From Pseudomonas marginalis (lineage in GTDB: Bacteria > Pseudomonadota > Gammaproteobacteria > Pseudomonadales > Pseudomonadaceae), in contig NZ_VTFG01000001.1 in the NCBI RefSeq assembly GCF_008692035.1, positions 682,001 through 746,000 of the forward strand: DNA of 64,000 nt, read 5' to 3'. The notes under the pieces are model-generated. The model made no database searches. It saw nothing but the letters and a program-made list of their open reading frames with translations, and was not told where the DNA came from. Made by a program: the position numbers and the translations under genes. Shown here piece by piece: positions 8,444 to 18,114 of this stretch. Positions within the stretch are counted from its first letter, which is position 1, and every line of letters begins with the position of its first letter.

Positions 8444-9460
8444 ATGACTATCGGTTTTCCGTCGTTCCTTGAAAAAGCCCTGCTGGTCGGCGCGCTGCTC
8501 GCCGCCGGGCACGTCTATGCCGCGAGCGACAGCGTTGGCATCGTGGTGTACAACGCCCAGCACGAGAGCCTGACCAAGGCGTGGGTCGAAGGGTTTACCC
8601 AGGAAACCGGGATTCCGGTGACCATCCGCAATGGCGATGACACCGAGATGGGCAACCAGATTGTGCAGGAAGGTGCTGCCTCCCCGGCCGATGTGTTCCT
8701 CACCGAAAACTCACCGGCGATGGTGCTGGTCGATAACGCCGGGCTGTTTGCCCCCGTGGCGCCGACCACCCTGGAACAGGTCGGTGCAGCCTATCGTCCG
8801 GCCCACGGCAAATGGGTGGGTATCGCTGCGCGCTCGACGGTGTTTGTGTATAACCCGGGCGCGCTCAAGGAAGCCGACCTGCCCAAATCCCTGATGGACC
8901 TTGCCTCTCCCCACTGGAAAGGCCGCTGGGCCGCCTCCCCGGCCGGGGCCGACTTCCAGGCGATCGTCGCTGCCGTGCTCGAACTCAAGGGCGAGGCCGC
9001 CACCCTCGACTGGCTCAAGGCAATGAAAGCCAACGCGAGCATTTACCGCGGCAACAGTGCGGTACTCAAGGCCGTCAATGCCGGCCAGGTCGACAGTGGC
9101 GTGATCTACCACTACTACAGCTTCGTCGATCAGTCCAAGACCGGCGAAAACAGCAAGGACACCGCGCTGCACTACTTCAAGCACCAGGACCCGGGCGCGT
9201 TCGTCAGCATCTCCGGTGCCGGCGTGCTGGCCTCCAGCACACACAAGGAGCAGGCCCAGGCTTTCCTGGCGTGGATCACCGGCCCGGACGGCCAGGCGAT
9301 TCTCAAGAGCGGCAATTCGTTCGAGTACGCCGTGGGCCGGAACGCCGAGTCGAACCCCAAACTGGTACCGCTGACGCAGCTCGATGCTCCCAAGGTTGAT
9401 GCGTCCAAACTCGACAGCAAAAAAGCCGTCGCATTGATGACCCAGGCCGGACTCCTCTGA
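8444..9460 (+). CDS. Ferric-iron type ABC transporter binding protein
   Basis: A 338-aa periplasmic protein from the ATG at 8444. The N-terminal signal peptide (ALLVGALLAAGHVYA) is followed by VGIVVYNAQHESLTKAWVEGF, the opening seen in FbpA/FutA-like iron binders. Further family blocks are ADVFLTENSPAMVLVDNAGL and GVIYHYYSFVDQSK, the latter holding tyrosines of the kind that ligate Fe(III). It should capture ferric iron (possibly with a synergistic anion) and pass it to the permease. The three genes 8444-12105 abut or overlap and form one operon. A Fur-box-like site lies upstream. Confidence 0.88.
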   Translation: MTIGFPSFLEKALLVGALLAAGHVYAASDSVGIVVYNAQHESLTKAWVEGFTQETGIPVTIRNGDDTEMGNQIVQEGAASPADVFLTENSPAMVLVDNAGLFAPVAPTTLEQVGAAYRPAHGKWVGIAARSTVFVYNPGALKEADLPKSLMDLASPHWKGRWAASPAGADFQAIVAAVLELKGEAATLDWLKAMKANASIYRGNSAVLKAVNAGQVDSGVIYHYYSFVDQSKTGENSKDTALHYFKHQDPGAFVSISGAGVLASSTHKEQAQAFLAWITGPDGQAILKSGNSFEYAVGRNAESNPKLVPLTQLDAPKVDASKLDSKKAVALMTQAGLL

Positions 9461-11062
9461 TTGTTGCCTGAAACCCTGGAGGCGGCTGCCGCCCGGTCGA
9501 TACCCGCGCGACCTTCACAGCGCAGCCACGCGCTTTTTTTCAGGCGTGGCGGCGCATGGGTCACCGGTTTATCGGTGCTGGTTTCGCTGCTGGCCCTGTT
9601 GCCCATCGCCTTCGTGATCGGTGTGTCCTGGCAAATCGGCTGGGCACAGATCGAGGCCTTGGTGTTCCGGCCTCGGGTTGCCGAGTTGCTGGTCAACACC
9701 GTATTGCTGGTGGTCATCACCCTGCCCTTGTGCGTGGCGCTGGGCGTCGCGCTGGCCTGGTTGACCGAACGCACCGACCTGCCGGGACGCCGTCTGTGGT
9801 CATTGCTGGCAGTGGCTCCCCTCGCGGTGCCGGCCTTTGTGCACAGCTATGCCTGGGTCAGCCTGGTGCCGTCGATCCATGGCTTGCCGGCGGGCGTGCT
9901 GGTCTCGGTCATCGCCTACTTTCCGTTTCTGTACCTCCCGGTGGCGGCCACGTTGCGGCGACTCGATCCTGCTATCGAAGACGTAGCCGAATCCCTGGGG
10001 CTCAAACCCTGGGCGGTGTTCTTCAGGGTGGTGGTGCCGCAGTTGCGCCTGGCGATCTGCGGCGGCGCGCTGCTGGTGGGCCTGCACCTGCTGGCCGAAT
10101 ACGGCCTGTACGCGATGATCCGCTTCGACACCTTCACCACGGCGATCTTCGACCAGTTCAAGTCGACCTTCAATGGCCCGGCCGCCAACATGCTGGCGGC
10201 GGTATTGGCACTGTGCTGCCTGGCGATGCTGACGATCGAATCGGCGGCCCGCGGTGCCGCGCGTTATGCACGGGTCGGCTCGGGCAGTGCCCGGGACCAG
10301 CGCACCCTGCGCCTGGGCACTCCCATCCGCATCGCCGCCCTTGGTCTGCAAGCGTTCACCTGCGCGCTGGCCCTGGGTGTGCCGCTGATTACCCTGGGCA
10401 AATGGTTGGTCGCCGGCGGCGTGGCCGTGTGGCAGATGAATGAACTGCTGCCGGCCCTCGAGCAAACCCTGTTGCTCGGCGCTGCCGGAGCGCTGCTGAC
10501 CACCTGCGCGGCGGTGCCGATTGCCTGGCTGTCGATACGTGCGCCAGGGCGCTTGCAGCGCATCCTGGAGAGCTGCAACTACATCACCAGCTCTTTGCCC
10601 GGCATCGTCGTCGCCCTGGCACTGGTGACCGTGACCATTCACTTCGCGCGACCGATCTACCAGACCACGATCACCGTGCTGCTCGCCTACCTGCTGATGT
10701 TTTTGCCCAGGGCGCTGGTGAGCTTGCGGGCCGGGATCGCCCAGGCGCCGGTGGAGCTGGAACACATGGCACGCAGCCTCGGCCGCTCGCCCGCCCGTGC
10801 ACTCTGGCTGATCACCCTGCGCCTGGCCGCACCAGGTGCAGCGGCCGGTGCCGCACTGGTGTTCCTGGCGATCACCAATGAGCTGACCGCCACATTGCTG
10901 CTGGCCCCCAACGGCACCCGCACCCTGGCCACCGGCTTCTGGGCAATGACCAGTGAAATTGACTACGCCGCCGCAGCCCCCTACGCGCTGATCATGATCC
11001 TGTTGTCCCTGCCGTTGACCGGCCTCCTCTATCACCAATCCAAACGCACGGCTGGCCGATGA
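9461..11062 (+). CDS. Ferric-iron type ABC transporter permease (double-length)
   Basis: A 533-aa inner-membrane protein with about 12 hydrophobic segments arranged as two homologous halves, the FbpB/ThiP-like layout in which both permease domains are fused. Each half carries an EAA-type loop that contacts the ATPase: [20 protein letters not shown] in the first and [20 protein letters not shown] in the second. The first codon is a TTG directly after the stop of the binding-protein gene, so translational coupling is likely. The downstream ATPase overlaps by four bases (ATGA). Confidence 0.88.
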   Translation: MLPETLEAAAARSIPARPSQRSHALFFRRGGAWVTGLSVLVSLLALLPIAFVIGVSWQIGWAQIEALVFRPRVAELLVNTVLLVVITLPLCVALGVALAWLTERTDLPGRRLWSLLAVAPLAVPAFVHSYAWVSLVPSIHGLPAGVLVSVIAYFPFLYLPVAATLRRLDPAIEDVAESLGLKPWAVFFRVVVPQLRLAICGGALLVGLHLLAEYGLYAMIRFDTFTTAIFDQFKSTFNGPAANMLAAVLALCCLAMLTIESAARGAARYARVGSGSARDQRTLRLGTPIRIAALGLQAFTCALALGVPLITLGKWLVAGGVAVWQMNELLPALEQTLLLGAAGALLTTCAAVPIAWLSIRAPGRLQRILESCNYITSSLPGIVVALALVTVTIHFARPIYQTTITVLLAYLLMFLPRALVSLRAGIAQAPVELEHMARSLGRSPARALWLITLRLAAPGAAAGAALVFLAITNELTATLLLAPNGTRTLATGFWAMTSEIDYAAAAPYALIMILLSLPLTGLLYHQSKRTAGR

Positions 11063-12105
11063 ACGCCCTCGAACTCAATGCAATCTGTAAGTCCTTCGGC
11101 AGCCAGCGCGCCTTGGCCGACGTCAACCTGTCGGTGCCCACCGGCAGCCGAACGGTGATCGTCGGGCCGTCAGGTTCAGGCAAGACCACGCTGCTGCGGA
11201 TGATCGCCGGATTCGAGTTTCCCGATAGCGGCAGCCTTGCGCTCAATGGCCAACTGCTGGTCGACGCCACGCACGCCGTCCCGGCCCATCAACGCCAGAT
11301 CGGTTATGTGCCGCAGGACGGTGCGCTGTTCCCGCATATGAGCGTGGCCGACAATATCGCCTTTGGCCTGGCCGCCAAGGGCCCGCAACGCGAATCACGC
11401 ATCGCCGAACTGATGGACAGCGTGGCCCTTGACGCCAGCATGGCGCGGCGCTGGCCCCACGAACTGTCCGGCGGGCAGCAACAACGGGTGGCCCTGGCCC
11501 GTGCACTGGCGCAACAACCACGCCTGATGCTGCTGGACGAACCCTTTTCGGCGCTGGACACCGGCCTGCGTGCGGCGATGCGCAAGATGGTCGCACGGCT
11601 GCTGAGCGACGCCGGTATTACCACGATTCTGGTGACGCACGACCAGAGTGAGGCGCTGTCGTTTGCCGATCAACTGGCCGTGATGCGTCAGGGACGCCTG
11701 GTGCAGTCCGGCCATCCGATGGACCTGTACCAGTCCCCCGGCGACCAACAGACCGCCTTGTTCCTGGGCGATGCAGTGATCCTGCCTGCCAGGCTCGAAG
11801 CCGGATGGGCCCATTGCGAACTGGGCCGTATCGCGGTCAACAGCCTGGACAATTGTCCCGTTGCACAGATCATGCTGCGCCCCGAGCAGTTGCAGGTCAG
11901 CACGGGGTCAGGCGCCGGCTGCCAGGGCGTGGTGACCGAGCGTGATTTTGGCGGGAACACCTGCACCCTGACCGTGGCGCTGCAGCCTGACGATGGCGCA
12001 CCGGGGCGCGCGATCCTGGTACGCAGTTCGGGCCTGCAGGCGCCCTTGACCGGCAGCACGGTGCAGCTGACGACAATCGGCGTGGCGCATGTATTTTCCG
12101 CATAG
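11059..12105 (+). CDS. Ferric-iron type ABC transporter ATP-binding protein
   Basis: A 348-aa ATPase with Walker [20 protein letters not shown]-loop [15 protein letters not shown], signature [16 protein letters not shown], Walker [13 protein letters not shown] and switch His in [10 protein letters not shown]. Beyond residue ~235 a C-terminal TOBE-like extension is present, as in FbpC and PotA. It shares ATGA with the permease stop. Together with the two genes before it this makes a complete importer, most likely for ferric iron. ATPases of this subfamily also serve polyamine, thiamine and sulfate systems, so the substrate rests on the binding protein. Confidence 0.9.
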   Translation: MNALELNAICKSFGSQRALADVNLSVPTGSRTVIVGPSGSGKTTLLRMIAGFEFPDSGSLALNGQLLVDATHAVPAHQRQIGYVPQDGALFPHMSVADNIAFGLAAKGPQRESRIAELMDSVALDASMARRWPHELSGGQQQRVALARALAQQPRLMLLDEPFSALDTGLRAAMRKMVARLLSDAGITTILVTHDQSEALSFADQLAVMRQGRLVQSGHPMDLYQSPGDQQTALFLGDAVILPARLEAGWAHCELGRIAVNSLDNCPVAQIMLRPEQLQVSTGSGAGCQGVVTERDFGGNTCTLTVALQPDDGAPGRAILVRSSGLQAPLTGSTVQLTTIGVAHVFSA

Positions 12106-12187
12106 GTCGCCGGCCCTCAGTCCCGGCTAAGTTTCGTGCCGTACCTTCTCCCCTGCGCCACCACCGCGCACAGGAGAGGTAAACCCG

Positions 12188-12952
12188 ATGAATGCCACAG
12201 CAGCCCGCTGGCTGAACAAAGTACCCGAGGTGACCCTGTCATTCTGGGTGATCAAGATCCTGTCCACCACCGTGGGCGAAACCGGCGCGGACTATCTCGC
12301 CGTCGATGCGGGCCTGGGTGCCGGCTGGACCAGCATCGGCATGGCCGCCCTGTTGGCCATTGCGCTGTTTTTCCAGCTGCGCACCAAAGCCTACACCCCC
12401 TGGATCTACTGGCTGACCGTGGTGCTGGTGAGCATTGTCGGGACGCAGATCACCGACATCCTCACCGATAAACTCGACATCAGCCTGTATACCAGCACGG
12501 TGATCTTCTCGGTCCTGCTCGCCCTCAACTTCCTGGTCTGGTACCGCACCGAACGCAGCCTGTCGATCCGGGCCATCGTGACCCCACGGCGCGAGGTGTT
12601 CTACTGGGCCACCGTGTTGTGCACCTTCGCGCTCGGCACCGCCGCCGGCGACCTGGCCACCGAAGCGCTGGGCCTGGGCTTCACCCTGGGCGCGGTGATT
12701 TTTGCGCTGATGATCGGCGCAACCCTGCTCGCCTGGCGCCTGGGTGCCAATGTGGTCCTGACCTTCTGGATCACTTACATCCTGACTCGCCCCTTCGGTG
12801 CCTCCCTCGGCGACTTGCTGACCCAGGCCAAGACCTACGGCGGCCTGGGCATGGGCGCCAGCTGGACCAGCGCGATCTTCCTCTGCGTGATTGTCCTGTT
12901 GGTGGCCGTCGCACAAATCGGCGTCGGCAACCGCAGAACCCTGCGCCCATAA
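12188..12952 (+). CDS. COG4705-like repeated membrane protein
   Basis: A 254-aa integral membrane protein with about eight hydrophobic helices. It shows internal repeats: [20 protein letters not shown] near the N-terminus, [20 protein letters not shown] in the middle and [19 protein letters not shown] near the C-terminus share the pattern FW-I-T-T-G--GD. This is the pattern of the uncharacterised membrane-anchored COG4705 proteins. GGAGAGG precedes the ATG. It is followed by a lipoprotein gene and a two-component pair, the context in which I recall such proteins being found. Function unknown. Confidence 0.8.
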   Translation: MNATAARWLNKVPEVTLSFWVIKILSTTVGETGADYLAVDAGLGAGWTSIGMAALLAIALFFQLRTKAYTPWIYWLTVVLVSIVGTQITDILTDKLDISLYTSTVIFSVLLALNFLVWYRTERSLSIRAIVTPRREVFYWATVLCTFALGTAAGDLATEALGLGFTLGAVIFALMIGATLLAWRLGANVVLTFWITYILTRPFGASLGDLLTQAKTYGGLGMGASWTSAIFLCVIVLLVAVAQIGVGNRRTLRP

Positions 12953-12977
12953 CTCAATTACCCTCAAGGACCTCATC

Positions 12978-13409
12978 ATGCGCCCTGTTCAAAACCTTAT
13001 TCGCCGCGCCGCAATCGCCGCTTCGATCCTGTTGTTGGGTATCGCTGCCGGCTGCTCGAAACCTGCCGATAAACCCCAGGCCCCCGTCACGCCAGGTTCG
13101 ACCAACAGCCAGGGCAAGGCCGCCTCGAAACTGGGCGACCTGTCCGAGTTCCGCAGCATCGCCGTCGAAGTGGCCGGCCTGGTCGACAAAAACGACCTGC
13201 CTGGCGCGAAAGCCCGGATCAAAGACCTGGAGTCCACCTGGGACTCGGCCGAAGCCGGCATCAAGCCGCGCGCGGCCAGTGACTGGCATGTACTGGACAA
13301 AGCCATCGACCGTGCCCTGTCGGCACTGCGTGACAGCAGCCCGAAACAGGCTGATTGCAAGGCTGCTATGGACGACCTGCTCAAGGCATTCGACGCGATG
13401 AAAGGCTGA
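12978..13409 (+). CDS. Small predicted lipoprotein
   Basis: A 143-aa protein starting [20 protein letters not shown] and reaching a cysteine in [13 protein letters not shown], which fits a type II signal peptide with a slightly atypical lipobox. The mature part is mostly helical and hydrophilic ([40 protein letters not shown]), likely periplasmic and anchored by lipid. It is 25 bp behind the COG4705-like gene, so co-transcription is expected. A strong terminator follows at 13452. No known function. Confidence 0.78.
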   Translation: MRPVQNLIRRAAIAASILLLGIAAGCSKPADKPQAPVTPGSTNSQGKAASKLGDLSEFRSIAVEVAGLVDKNDLPGAKARIKDLESTWDSAEAGIKPRAASDWHVLDKAIDRALSALRDSSPKQADCKAAMDDLLKAFDAMKG

Positions 13410-13451
13410 TACCGTCCGGTGCGGACAAATACCCGCGCAGGTGCTTCAATA

Positions 13452-13488
13452 CAGGCGCGACAGTCAGCCCTGCCGCGCCTGTTTTTTT
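13452..13488 (+). terminator. Rho-independent terminator abutting the response-regulator start
   Basis: Perfect 8-bp GC-rich stem CAGGCGCG/CGCGCCTG (13452-13459 and 13474-13481) followed by seven T residues. Only 12 bases separate the T-tract from the ATG of the response regulator at 13501. It ends the lipoprotein transcript and may act as an attenuator for the two-component genes. Confidence 0.8.
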
Positions 13489-13500
13489 GCGGAGAGGGAC

Positions 13501-14166
13501 ATGCGGATACTGTTGGTCGAAGACGATTCGATGATTGGCGATGCTATCCAGCGCGCACTCAGCGACGCCAGCTATGCCGCGGACTGGGTCAAGAACGGCC
13601 TCAGCGGCCTGGCCGCACTCGACACCCATCACTATGACCTGGTGCTGCTGGACCTTGGCCTGCCCGGCAAGGACGGCCTCGACGTGCTGGCGACCATCCG
13701 CGAGCGTAACAACCCGGTGCCCTTGCTGATCATTACCGCCCGAGACAGCCTGGATGATCGCCTGCGCGGCCTGGATGGCGGCGCCGACGACTTCCTGCTC
13801 AAGCCGTTCAACATGGCGGAATTGCTCGCGCGCATGCGTGCCGTGCTGCGCCGCAAGGGCGGCAATGCATTACCCGTGCTCAGTAATGGCGTGGTCTCGC
13901 TGGACTTGCTGTCCAAGCAAGCGACAACCGTCGAACTCAGCGATATAGCGCTATCCAGCCGCGAGTTCGCGCTGCTGCAAGCCCTGTTGATCCGTCCCGG
14001 TGCGATCCTCTCGCGCTGCGAACTGGAAGAGCGCCTGTATGGTTGGGGCAATGAAGTTGAAAGCAACGCCATCGAGTTCCTGATTCACGCCTTGCGGCGC
14101 AAGTTGGGCAGTCATGTGATCAAGAACGTCAGGGGCATGGGATGGATGGTGTCAAGAAACGCTTGA
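13501..14166 (+). CDS. OmpR/PhoB-family response regulator
   Basis: A 221-aa two-domain regulator. The receiver has the acidic pair in VEDD (residues 7-8), the phospho-acceptor Asp in LVLLDLGLPGKDG (about residue 51) and the Lys in DDFLLKPFN (about 102). The C-terminal winged helix has LSSREFALLQALLIRPGAI and VESNAIEFLIHALRRKLG, close to the QseB/PmrA branch. GGAGAGG stands just before the ATG. The gene overlaps the start of the sensor kinase gene by 25 bases. The terminator directly upstream means its transcript must read through that hairpin or start very close to the gene. Confidence 0.94.
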   Translation: MRILLVEDDSMIGDAIQRALSDASYAADWVKNGLSGLAALDTHHYDLVLLDLGLPGKDGLDVLATIRERNNPVPLLIITARDSLDDRLRGLDGGADDFLLKPFNMAELLARMRAVLRRKGGNALPVLSNGVVSLDLLSKQATTVELSDIALSSREFALLQALLIRPGAILSRCELEERLYGWGNEVESNAIEFLIHALRRKLGSHVIKNVRGMGWMVSRNA

Positions 14167-15497
14167 GTGAATCGGTACAACTGCGGCTTTCGGTGGCCCT
14201 GTCGCTGGCCATTTTGCTGGTCGCCTTGATTGCCAGCGGGTTTGCATTCGTCTCAGCCTTCGAAGAAGCCCACGAACAGCAGGACGACACCCTGCGCCAG
14301 GTGGCGATCCTGTTTGATCGCCAGCACATGACCCTGCAGTACCCGCAAGGCACCACCATCGACGGCGACGACGAAGAGTCCCGGTTGATCATTCAACACC
14401 TTGGCGACGGTATCGATCCCTCGGGTCTCACCGATGAGGTCATTCCACTGCCATTCCCGGCCAACTTGGCCGAAGGGTTGTCCACGGTCGAGGTGGCGGG
14501 CGAGGCTTTCCGTGTACTGGTCAGGACCACCGCCAACGGCGAGCGTATTGCGGTGGCCCAGGAGTCCGACGCCCGCGACAACGATGCACGAGAAAGCGCC
14601 TGGCGCAGCCTGCTGCCGTTCCTGATCCTGTTTCCCGTGCTGTTGCTGGTCGTCGGCGACCTGGTGCGCAAGCTGTTTCGCCCCATCGCCAGCCTGTCGG
14701 CGGAAATAGATCAGCGCGCCGAACAGGAACTGCACCCGATACATGAACAGCATCTGCCCACCGAAATCCGCCCGTTTGTGGTGGCCATCAATCGCTTGCT
14801 GGCACGGGTTGCCCGGTCCATGGACAACCAACGCCGTTTCGTTGCCGACGCGGCCCATGAATTGCGCTCGCCCATGACCGCCCTGTCCCTGCAGGCCGAA
14901 CGACTGGCCGCCACGCACATGTCATCCCAGACCCGCGAGCGCTTGCTGCCTCTTTCACGGGGTATCGAGCGCGGACGCCAATTGATCGACCAACTGCTGA
15001 GCCTGGCCGCGGCGCAATCGGAGGCAGCCCGGGATCAAAGCGTGGTGTCAGTGCATGAAATCTACCGACAGGTCCTGGAAGACCTGTTGCCATTGGCTGA
15101 ATGCAAACAGCTCGATATTGGCGTCGAAAGCACCCAGGATGTGCACCTCACCTTCAACCGGATGGACCTGTTTACCCTGGTCAAGAACCTGGTGGATAAC
15201 GCGATCCGCTATACCCCAGCGGGCGGCCGCGTCGATCTGTCGGTGGCGTCGGTGCCCGGTGCGGTCAAACTGCTGATCCAGGACTCAGGGCCTGGAATCC
15301 CCCTCGAGGAACAGGCACGGGTATTCGATCCGTTCTATCGCGGCCTGGGAACCGATGAGGCGGGCTCGGGGCTCGGTTTGTCCATCGTCAAGGCGATCAC
15401 CGAGCGTACCGGGGCACGCGTCCAATTGTCGTTTACCGATACCGCGCAACAACGCGGACTGAGTGTCACGGTCTGGCTCGATTCAACCCGTACATGA
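14142..15497 (+). CDS. Sensor histidine kinase (QseC/PmrB type)
   Basis: A 451-aa kinase with transmembrane helices near residues 13-35 and 160-185 around a ~125-residue periplasmic domain. A HAMP-like linker follows. The H-box is FVADAAHELRSPMTALSLQ, the N-box LVKNLVDNAIRYTP, and the G-boxes DSGPGIPLEE and GSGLGLSIVKAI. The partner is the regulator encoded 25 bases upstream in overlap. The stop at 15495-15497 overlaps the ATG of a truncated isochorismatase frame, showing that the region behind the kinase was rearranged. Confidence 0.93.
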   Translation: MDGVKKRLSESVQLRLSVALSLAILLVALIASGFAFVSAFEEAHEQQDDTLRQVAILFDRQHMTLQYPQGTTIDGDDEESRLIIQHLGDGIDPSGLTDEVIPLPFPANLAEGLSTVEVAGEAFRVLVRTTANGERIAVAQESDARDNDARESAWRSLLPFLILFPVLLLVVGDLVRKLFRPIASLSAEIDQRAEQELHPIHEQHLPTEIRPFVVAINRLLARVARSMDNQRRFVADAAHELRSPMTALSLQAERLAATHMSSQTRERLLPLSRGIERGRQLIDQLLSLAAAQSEAARDQSVVSVHEIYRQVLEDLLPLAECKQLDIGVESTQDVHLTFNRMDLFTLVKNLVDNAIRYTPAGGRVDLSVASVPGAVKLLIQDSGPGIPLEEQARVFDPFYRGLGTDEAGSGLGLSIVKAITERTGARVQLSFTDTAQQRGLSVTVWLDSTRT

Positions 15498-15838
15498 ACG
15501 GTTGGGGCGTCGACATCAGCGAGGCGATTACCCGGGAAGCCGGCGACATCCTCGTGGAGGGCAAGCGCGGGCTGGACGGTTTTGCTACCACAGGCCTGGA
15601 CCTGGTGCTGCGCAACAACGGCATCCAGACCCTGGTGGTGGCGGGCTTCCTGACCAATTGCTGTGTCGAAGGCACGGTTCGATCGGGTTATGAGAAGGGC
15701 TATAACGTGGTGACCCTGATCGATTGCACAGCGACCTTCACCGACGAACAACAACAGGCCGCAGAACGCTTCACGCTGCCGATGTTTTCCAGGACGTTGC
15801 AACACACAGAGTTTCTCGACGGGCTGAACGCCCAGTAG
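15494..15838 (+). pseudogene. Truncated duplicate of the isochorismatase-family gene
   Basis: An open frame of 114 codons that repeats the C-terminal ~108 residues of the hydrolase at 1230-1835. Catalytic Lys (GKRGLDGF) and Cys (TNCCVEGT) are kept, but the N-terminal half with the catalytic Asp is missing, so an active enzyme is unlikely. The ATG overlaps the stop of the sensor kinase (ATGA), which could allow coupled translation by accident. Base differences to the intact copy are almost all synonymous; the last codon is Gln instead of Arg. This points to a copy that was under selection until it was cut, or was brought in from a related strain. Confidence 0.85.
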
Positions 15839-15888
15839 CCATAAAGCAGGAGGCGGCTTTACCGTCGCCTTCAGATTCGCCGTCACCC
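15506..15888 (+). repeat. Long direct repeat, copy B
   Basis: Counterpart of the segment at about 1503-1885, starting near GACATCAGCGAGGCG and running past the stop through the degraded hairpin (15851-15870). Same orientation as copy A, so recombination between the two could delete or amplify the ~14 kb between them. Confidence 0.9.
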
Positions 15889-16122
15889 GCGCGTTACCCG
15901 TCGCCCCTCAATAGTTTAGAAATCTCTGAACTATCTATTTGCACTTCCCTATTCTTTCCGCCAAGCGCCCCTCCCTACTATTGGCGGCAACAAAGGAGCC
16001 TTTCCACAGAGATGGGGCCCGAAGATTGCCTTTTCTGATTGTCACTGCCGTTTTTTGTGCGTTTCGGTCCACGCCGAAACGCCGCTGTGTCAATCATGCG
16101 AAGGCACCTTTGGAGCAGATCG

Positions 16123-16974
16123 ATGAAGTTGGAAGTATTCCGGACGTTGTGGGGCTACACCGCGAGCAAGGCACAAGCGCTCGAAGAGTTGCTTGAGGCC
16201 GGGTTCGATGGCATGGAAGCCCGCCTGCCCATGACCACCAGCGAACGCGCCGAGTTCGCAGCCTTTCTACGCGCCAACCATGTCAGCTATATCAGTACCG
16301 TCTTCAGCGCCTACGATGTTCTGCCGCAACAATCGGCGAGCGTCGACGAACACCTTCTGGACCTCGATAAAAAATTCGCTTGGGCGGCTGAGTTGTCGCC
16401 GCGCTTCATCAACCTGCTGGCTGGCAACGACCGCTGGCCACTGGCACAGCAAGTCGACTTCTTTGGCCGCGCAATGGACGTCGCGCGCAAGCACGGCCAG
16501 GTGTGCGCCTTTGAAACCCATCGTGCGCGCTCGTTGTTCAACCCTTGGGTCACCCTCGAGCTGATTCGTCAACTGCCGGACCTGCGCTTCACCAGCGACA
16601 TCAGTCATTGGGTGGTCACCTGCGAGCGCCTGCTCAACGATCCGGAAGATGACCTCAGCGCTTTCGTCGAGCGCGTTCACCACATTCAAGCCCGGGTCGG
16701 TTATGACCAGGGGCCCCAGGTTCCCCACCCCGCCGCTCCCGAGTACACCCAAGCGCTGGCCTTCCATCAGCAGCATTGGGAGGCCATCTGGCGATCCCAG
16801 GAAAGTCGCGGCTATCAGGTCAGCACGCTGACACCGGAGTTCGGTGCCGACGGCTACCTGCATCACCTGCCCTTCACCAATGTGCCGGTGGCCGACCTGT
16901 GGTCGCTGAATGTGTGGATGGCAAATACCGAGCGCGAGCATTTCCGGCGTTTCAGCGGCGCCTCAACCCGATAA
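16123..16974 (+). CDS. Sugar phosphate isomerase/epimerase-like TIM-barrel protein
   Basis: A 283-aa protein of the xylose-isomerase-like TIM-barrel (AP-endonuclease-2) superfamily. Features are [17 protein letters not shown] early on, [20 protein letters not shown], the metal-site strands [14 protein letters not shown] and [11 protein letters not shown], then [15 protein letters not shown] and [15 protein letters not shown]. The Glu/Asp/His set of a divalent-metal centre is present. It probably isomerises or epimerises a small sugar-like or hydroxy-acid compound. The start at 16123 has GGAG 8 nt upstream. A 2OG-type oxygenase follows after 13 nt, and both are probably co-transcribed with the downstream importer. 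Confidence 0.85.
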   Translation: MKLEVFRTLWGYTASKAQALEELLEAGFDGMEARLPMTTSERAEFAAFLRANHVSYISTVFSAYDVLPQQSASVDEHLLDLDKKFAWAAELSPRFINLLAGNDRWPLAQQVDFFGRAMDVARKHGQVCAFETHRARSLFNPWVTLELIRQLPDLRFTSDISHWVVTCERLLNDPEDDLSAFVERVHHIQARVGYDQGPQVPHPAAPEYTQALAFHQQHWEAIWRSQESRGYQVSTLTPEFGADGYLHHLPFTNVPVADLWSLNVWMANTEREHFRRFSGASTR

Positions 16975-16987
16975 GGAGCGTTACTTA

Positions 16988-18040
16988 ATGCCTGACCAAA
17001 CGCCAAAGGCCGCCAACTTCAATCGCATTCCGCTGGTGGACATCGCCGGGCTGTACAGCGACGACATCGCACAGCGCCAGGCAGTGGCCGAAGAACTCGG
17101 TAACGCCGCCCGCGCAGTGGGTTTTCTGTACATCAAGAACCACGGCATCGAGTCGTCGCTGATCGACGGCTTGCGCCACGCGGCGAAGGACCTGTTTGCG
17201 CAATCCCTTGCGTACAAGATGCAGCATTACATCGGCACCTCCCGCAGCCACAAGGGGTTTGTGCCTGAAGGCGAAGAGGTCTATGCCAAAGGCAAGCCGG
17301 ACCACAAGGAGGCGTTCGATATCGGTTTTGAAGTAGGCGAAGACGACCCGCTGGTCAGGGCCGGAACCCCCTTGATCGGGGCCAATGAATGGCCGGACCT
17401 GCCGGGTTTCCGTCCCGCCGTCGAAGCGTACTACGCTGCGGTGTTTGCGCTGGGGCGTCGCCTGTTCAAGGGCTTCGCGCTCGCATTAGGCCTTGAAGAG
17501 GACTATTTCGAGGCACTGGTTACCCGCCCACCGTCGAAACTGCGCCTGATTCACTACCCCTTTGACCTGGCCGCCCAAGACGCACCCGGCATTGGTGCAC
17601 ATACCGACTACGAGTGCTTCACCATTTTGCTTGCCGACAAGCCAGGCCTCGAGGTGATGAACGATCAAGGCCAATGGATTGATGCGCCACCCGTGGACGG
17701 TGCCTTTGTGGTCAACATCGGCGACATGCTGGAGGTCATGACCGCGGGTACGTTCGTCGCTACGGCTCACCGAGTGCGAACCGTCAGCGAAGAGCGCTAC
17801 GCCTTCCCACTCTTCTACGCGTGCGACTTCCATACGCAGATCAAGCCACTGCCGCAGTTTCTTGAAGGCGCTAAGGATTACGAGGAAATCACCATCGGTG
17901 AGCACATGTTCGGCCAAGCGTTGCAGACCTATCAGTACCTGCGCCGCAAAGTCGAACGGGGCGAACTCAAGCTGTACGAGAAAGCACGCAAGCCATCGAG
18001 CTTCGGTCACTTGAAGAGCCAGGCGCAGGACGCGTCCTGA
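16988..18040 (+). CDS. Isopenicillin-N-synthase-like 2OG-Fe(II) oxygenase
   Basis: A 350-aa protein of the non-haem iron oxygenase family. The N-terminal DIOX_N block reads [13 protein letters not shown] and [12 protein letters not shown]. The iron ligands are His205 and Asp207 in [13 protein letters not shown] and His261 in [10 protein letters not shown]. Arg270 in ERYAFPLF should bind 2-oxoglutarate; the usual Arg-x-Ser is Arg-x-Ala here. It likely hydroxylates or desaturates a small metabolite. The upstream TIM-barrel gene and the downstream amino-acid-type importer suggest an amino-acid-like or sugar-acid substrate. AGGAG precedes the ATG. Confidence 0.9.
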   Translation: MPDQTPKAANFNRIPLVDIAGLYSDDIAQRQAVAEELGNAARAVGFLYIKNHGIESSLIDGLRHAAKDLFAQSLAYKMQHYIGTSRSHKGFVPEGEEVYAKGKPDHKEAFDIGFEVGEDDPLVRAGTPLIGANEWPDLPGFRPAVEAYYAAVFALGRRLFKGFALALGLEEDYFEALVTRPPSKLRLIHYPFDLAAQDAPGIGAHTDYECFTILLADKPGLEVMNDQGQWIDAPPVDGAFVVNIGDMLEVMTAGTFVATAHRVRTVSEERYAFPLFYACDFHTQIKPLPQFLEGAKDYEEITIGEHMFGQALQTYQYLRRKVERGELKLYEKARKPSSFGHLKSQAQDAS

Positions 18041-18114
18041 TGCAACCCTCAGCCTGGTCACACCGCCCTGTTTAACCACCCGCCCAGCCCTACTTTACCG
18101 ACGTGGAGTCATCG

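Noticed and set aside
9800..11038. 412-codon open frame on the minus strand
   Set aside because: Antisense to the iron permease gene; Gln/Gly/His/Arg-rich low-complexity product caused by GC-rich third positions, no domain and no ribosome site.
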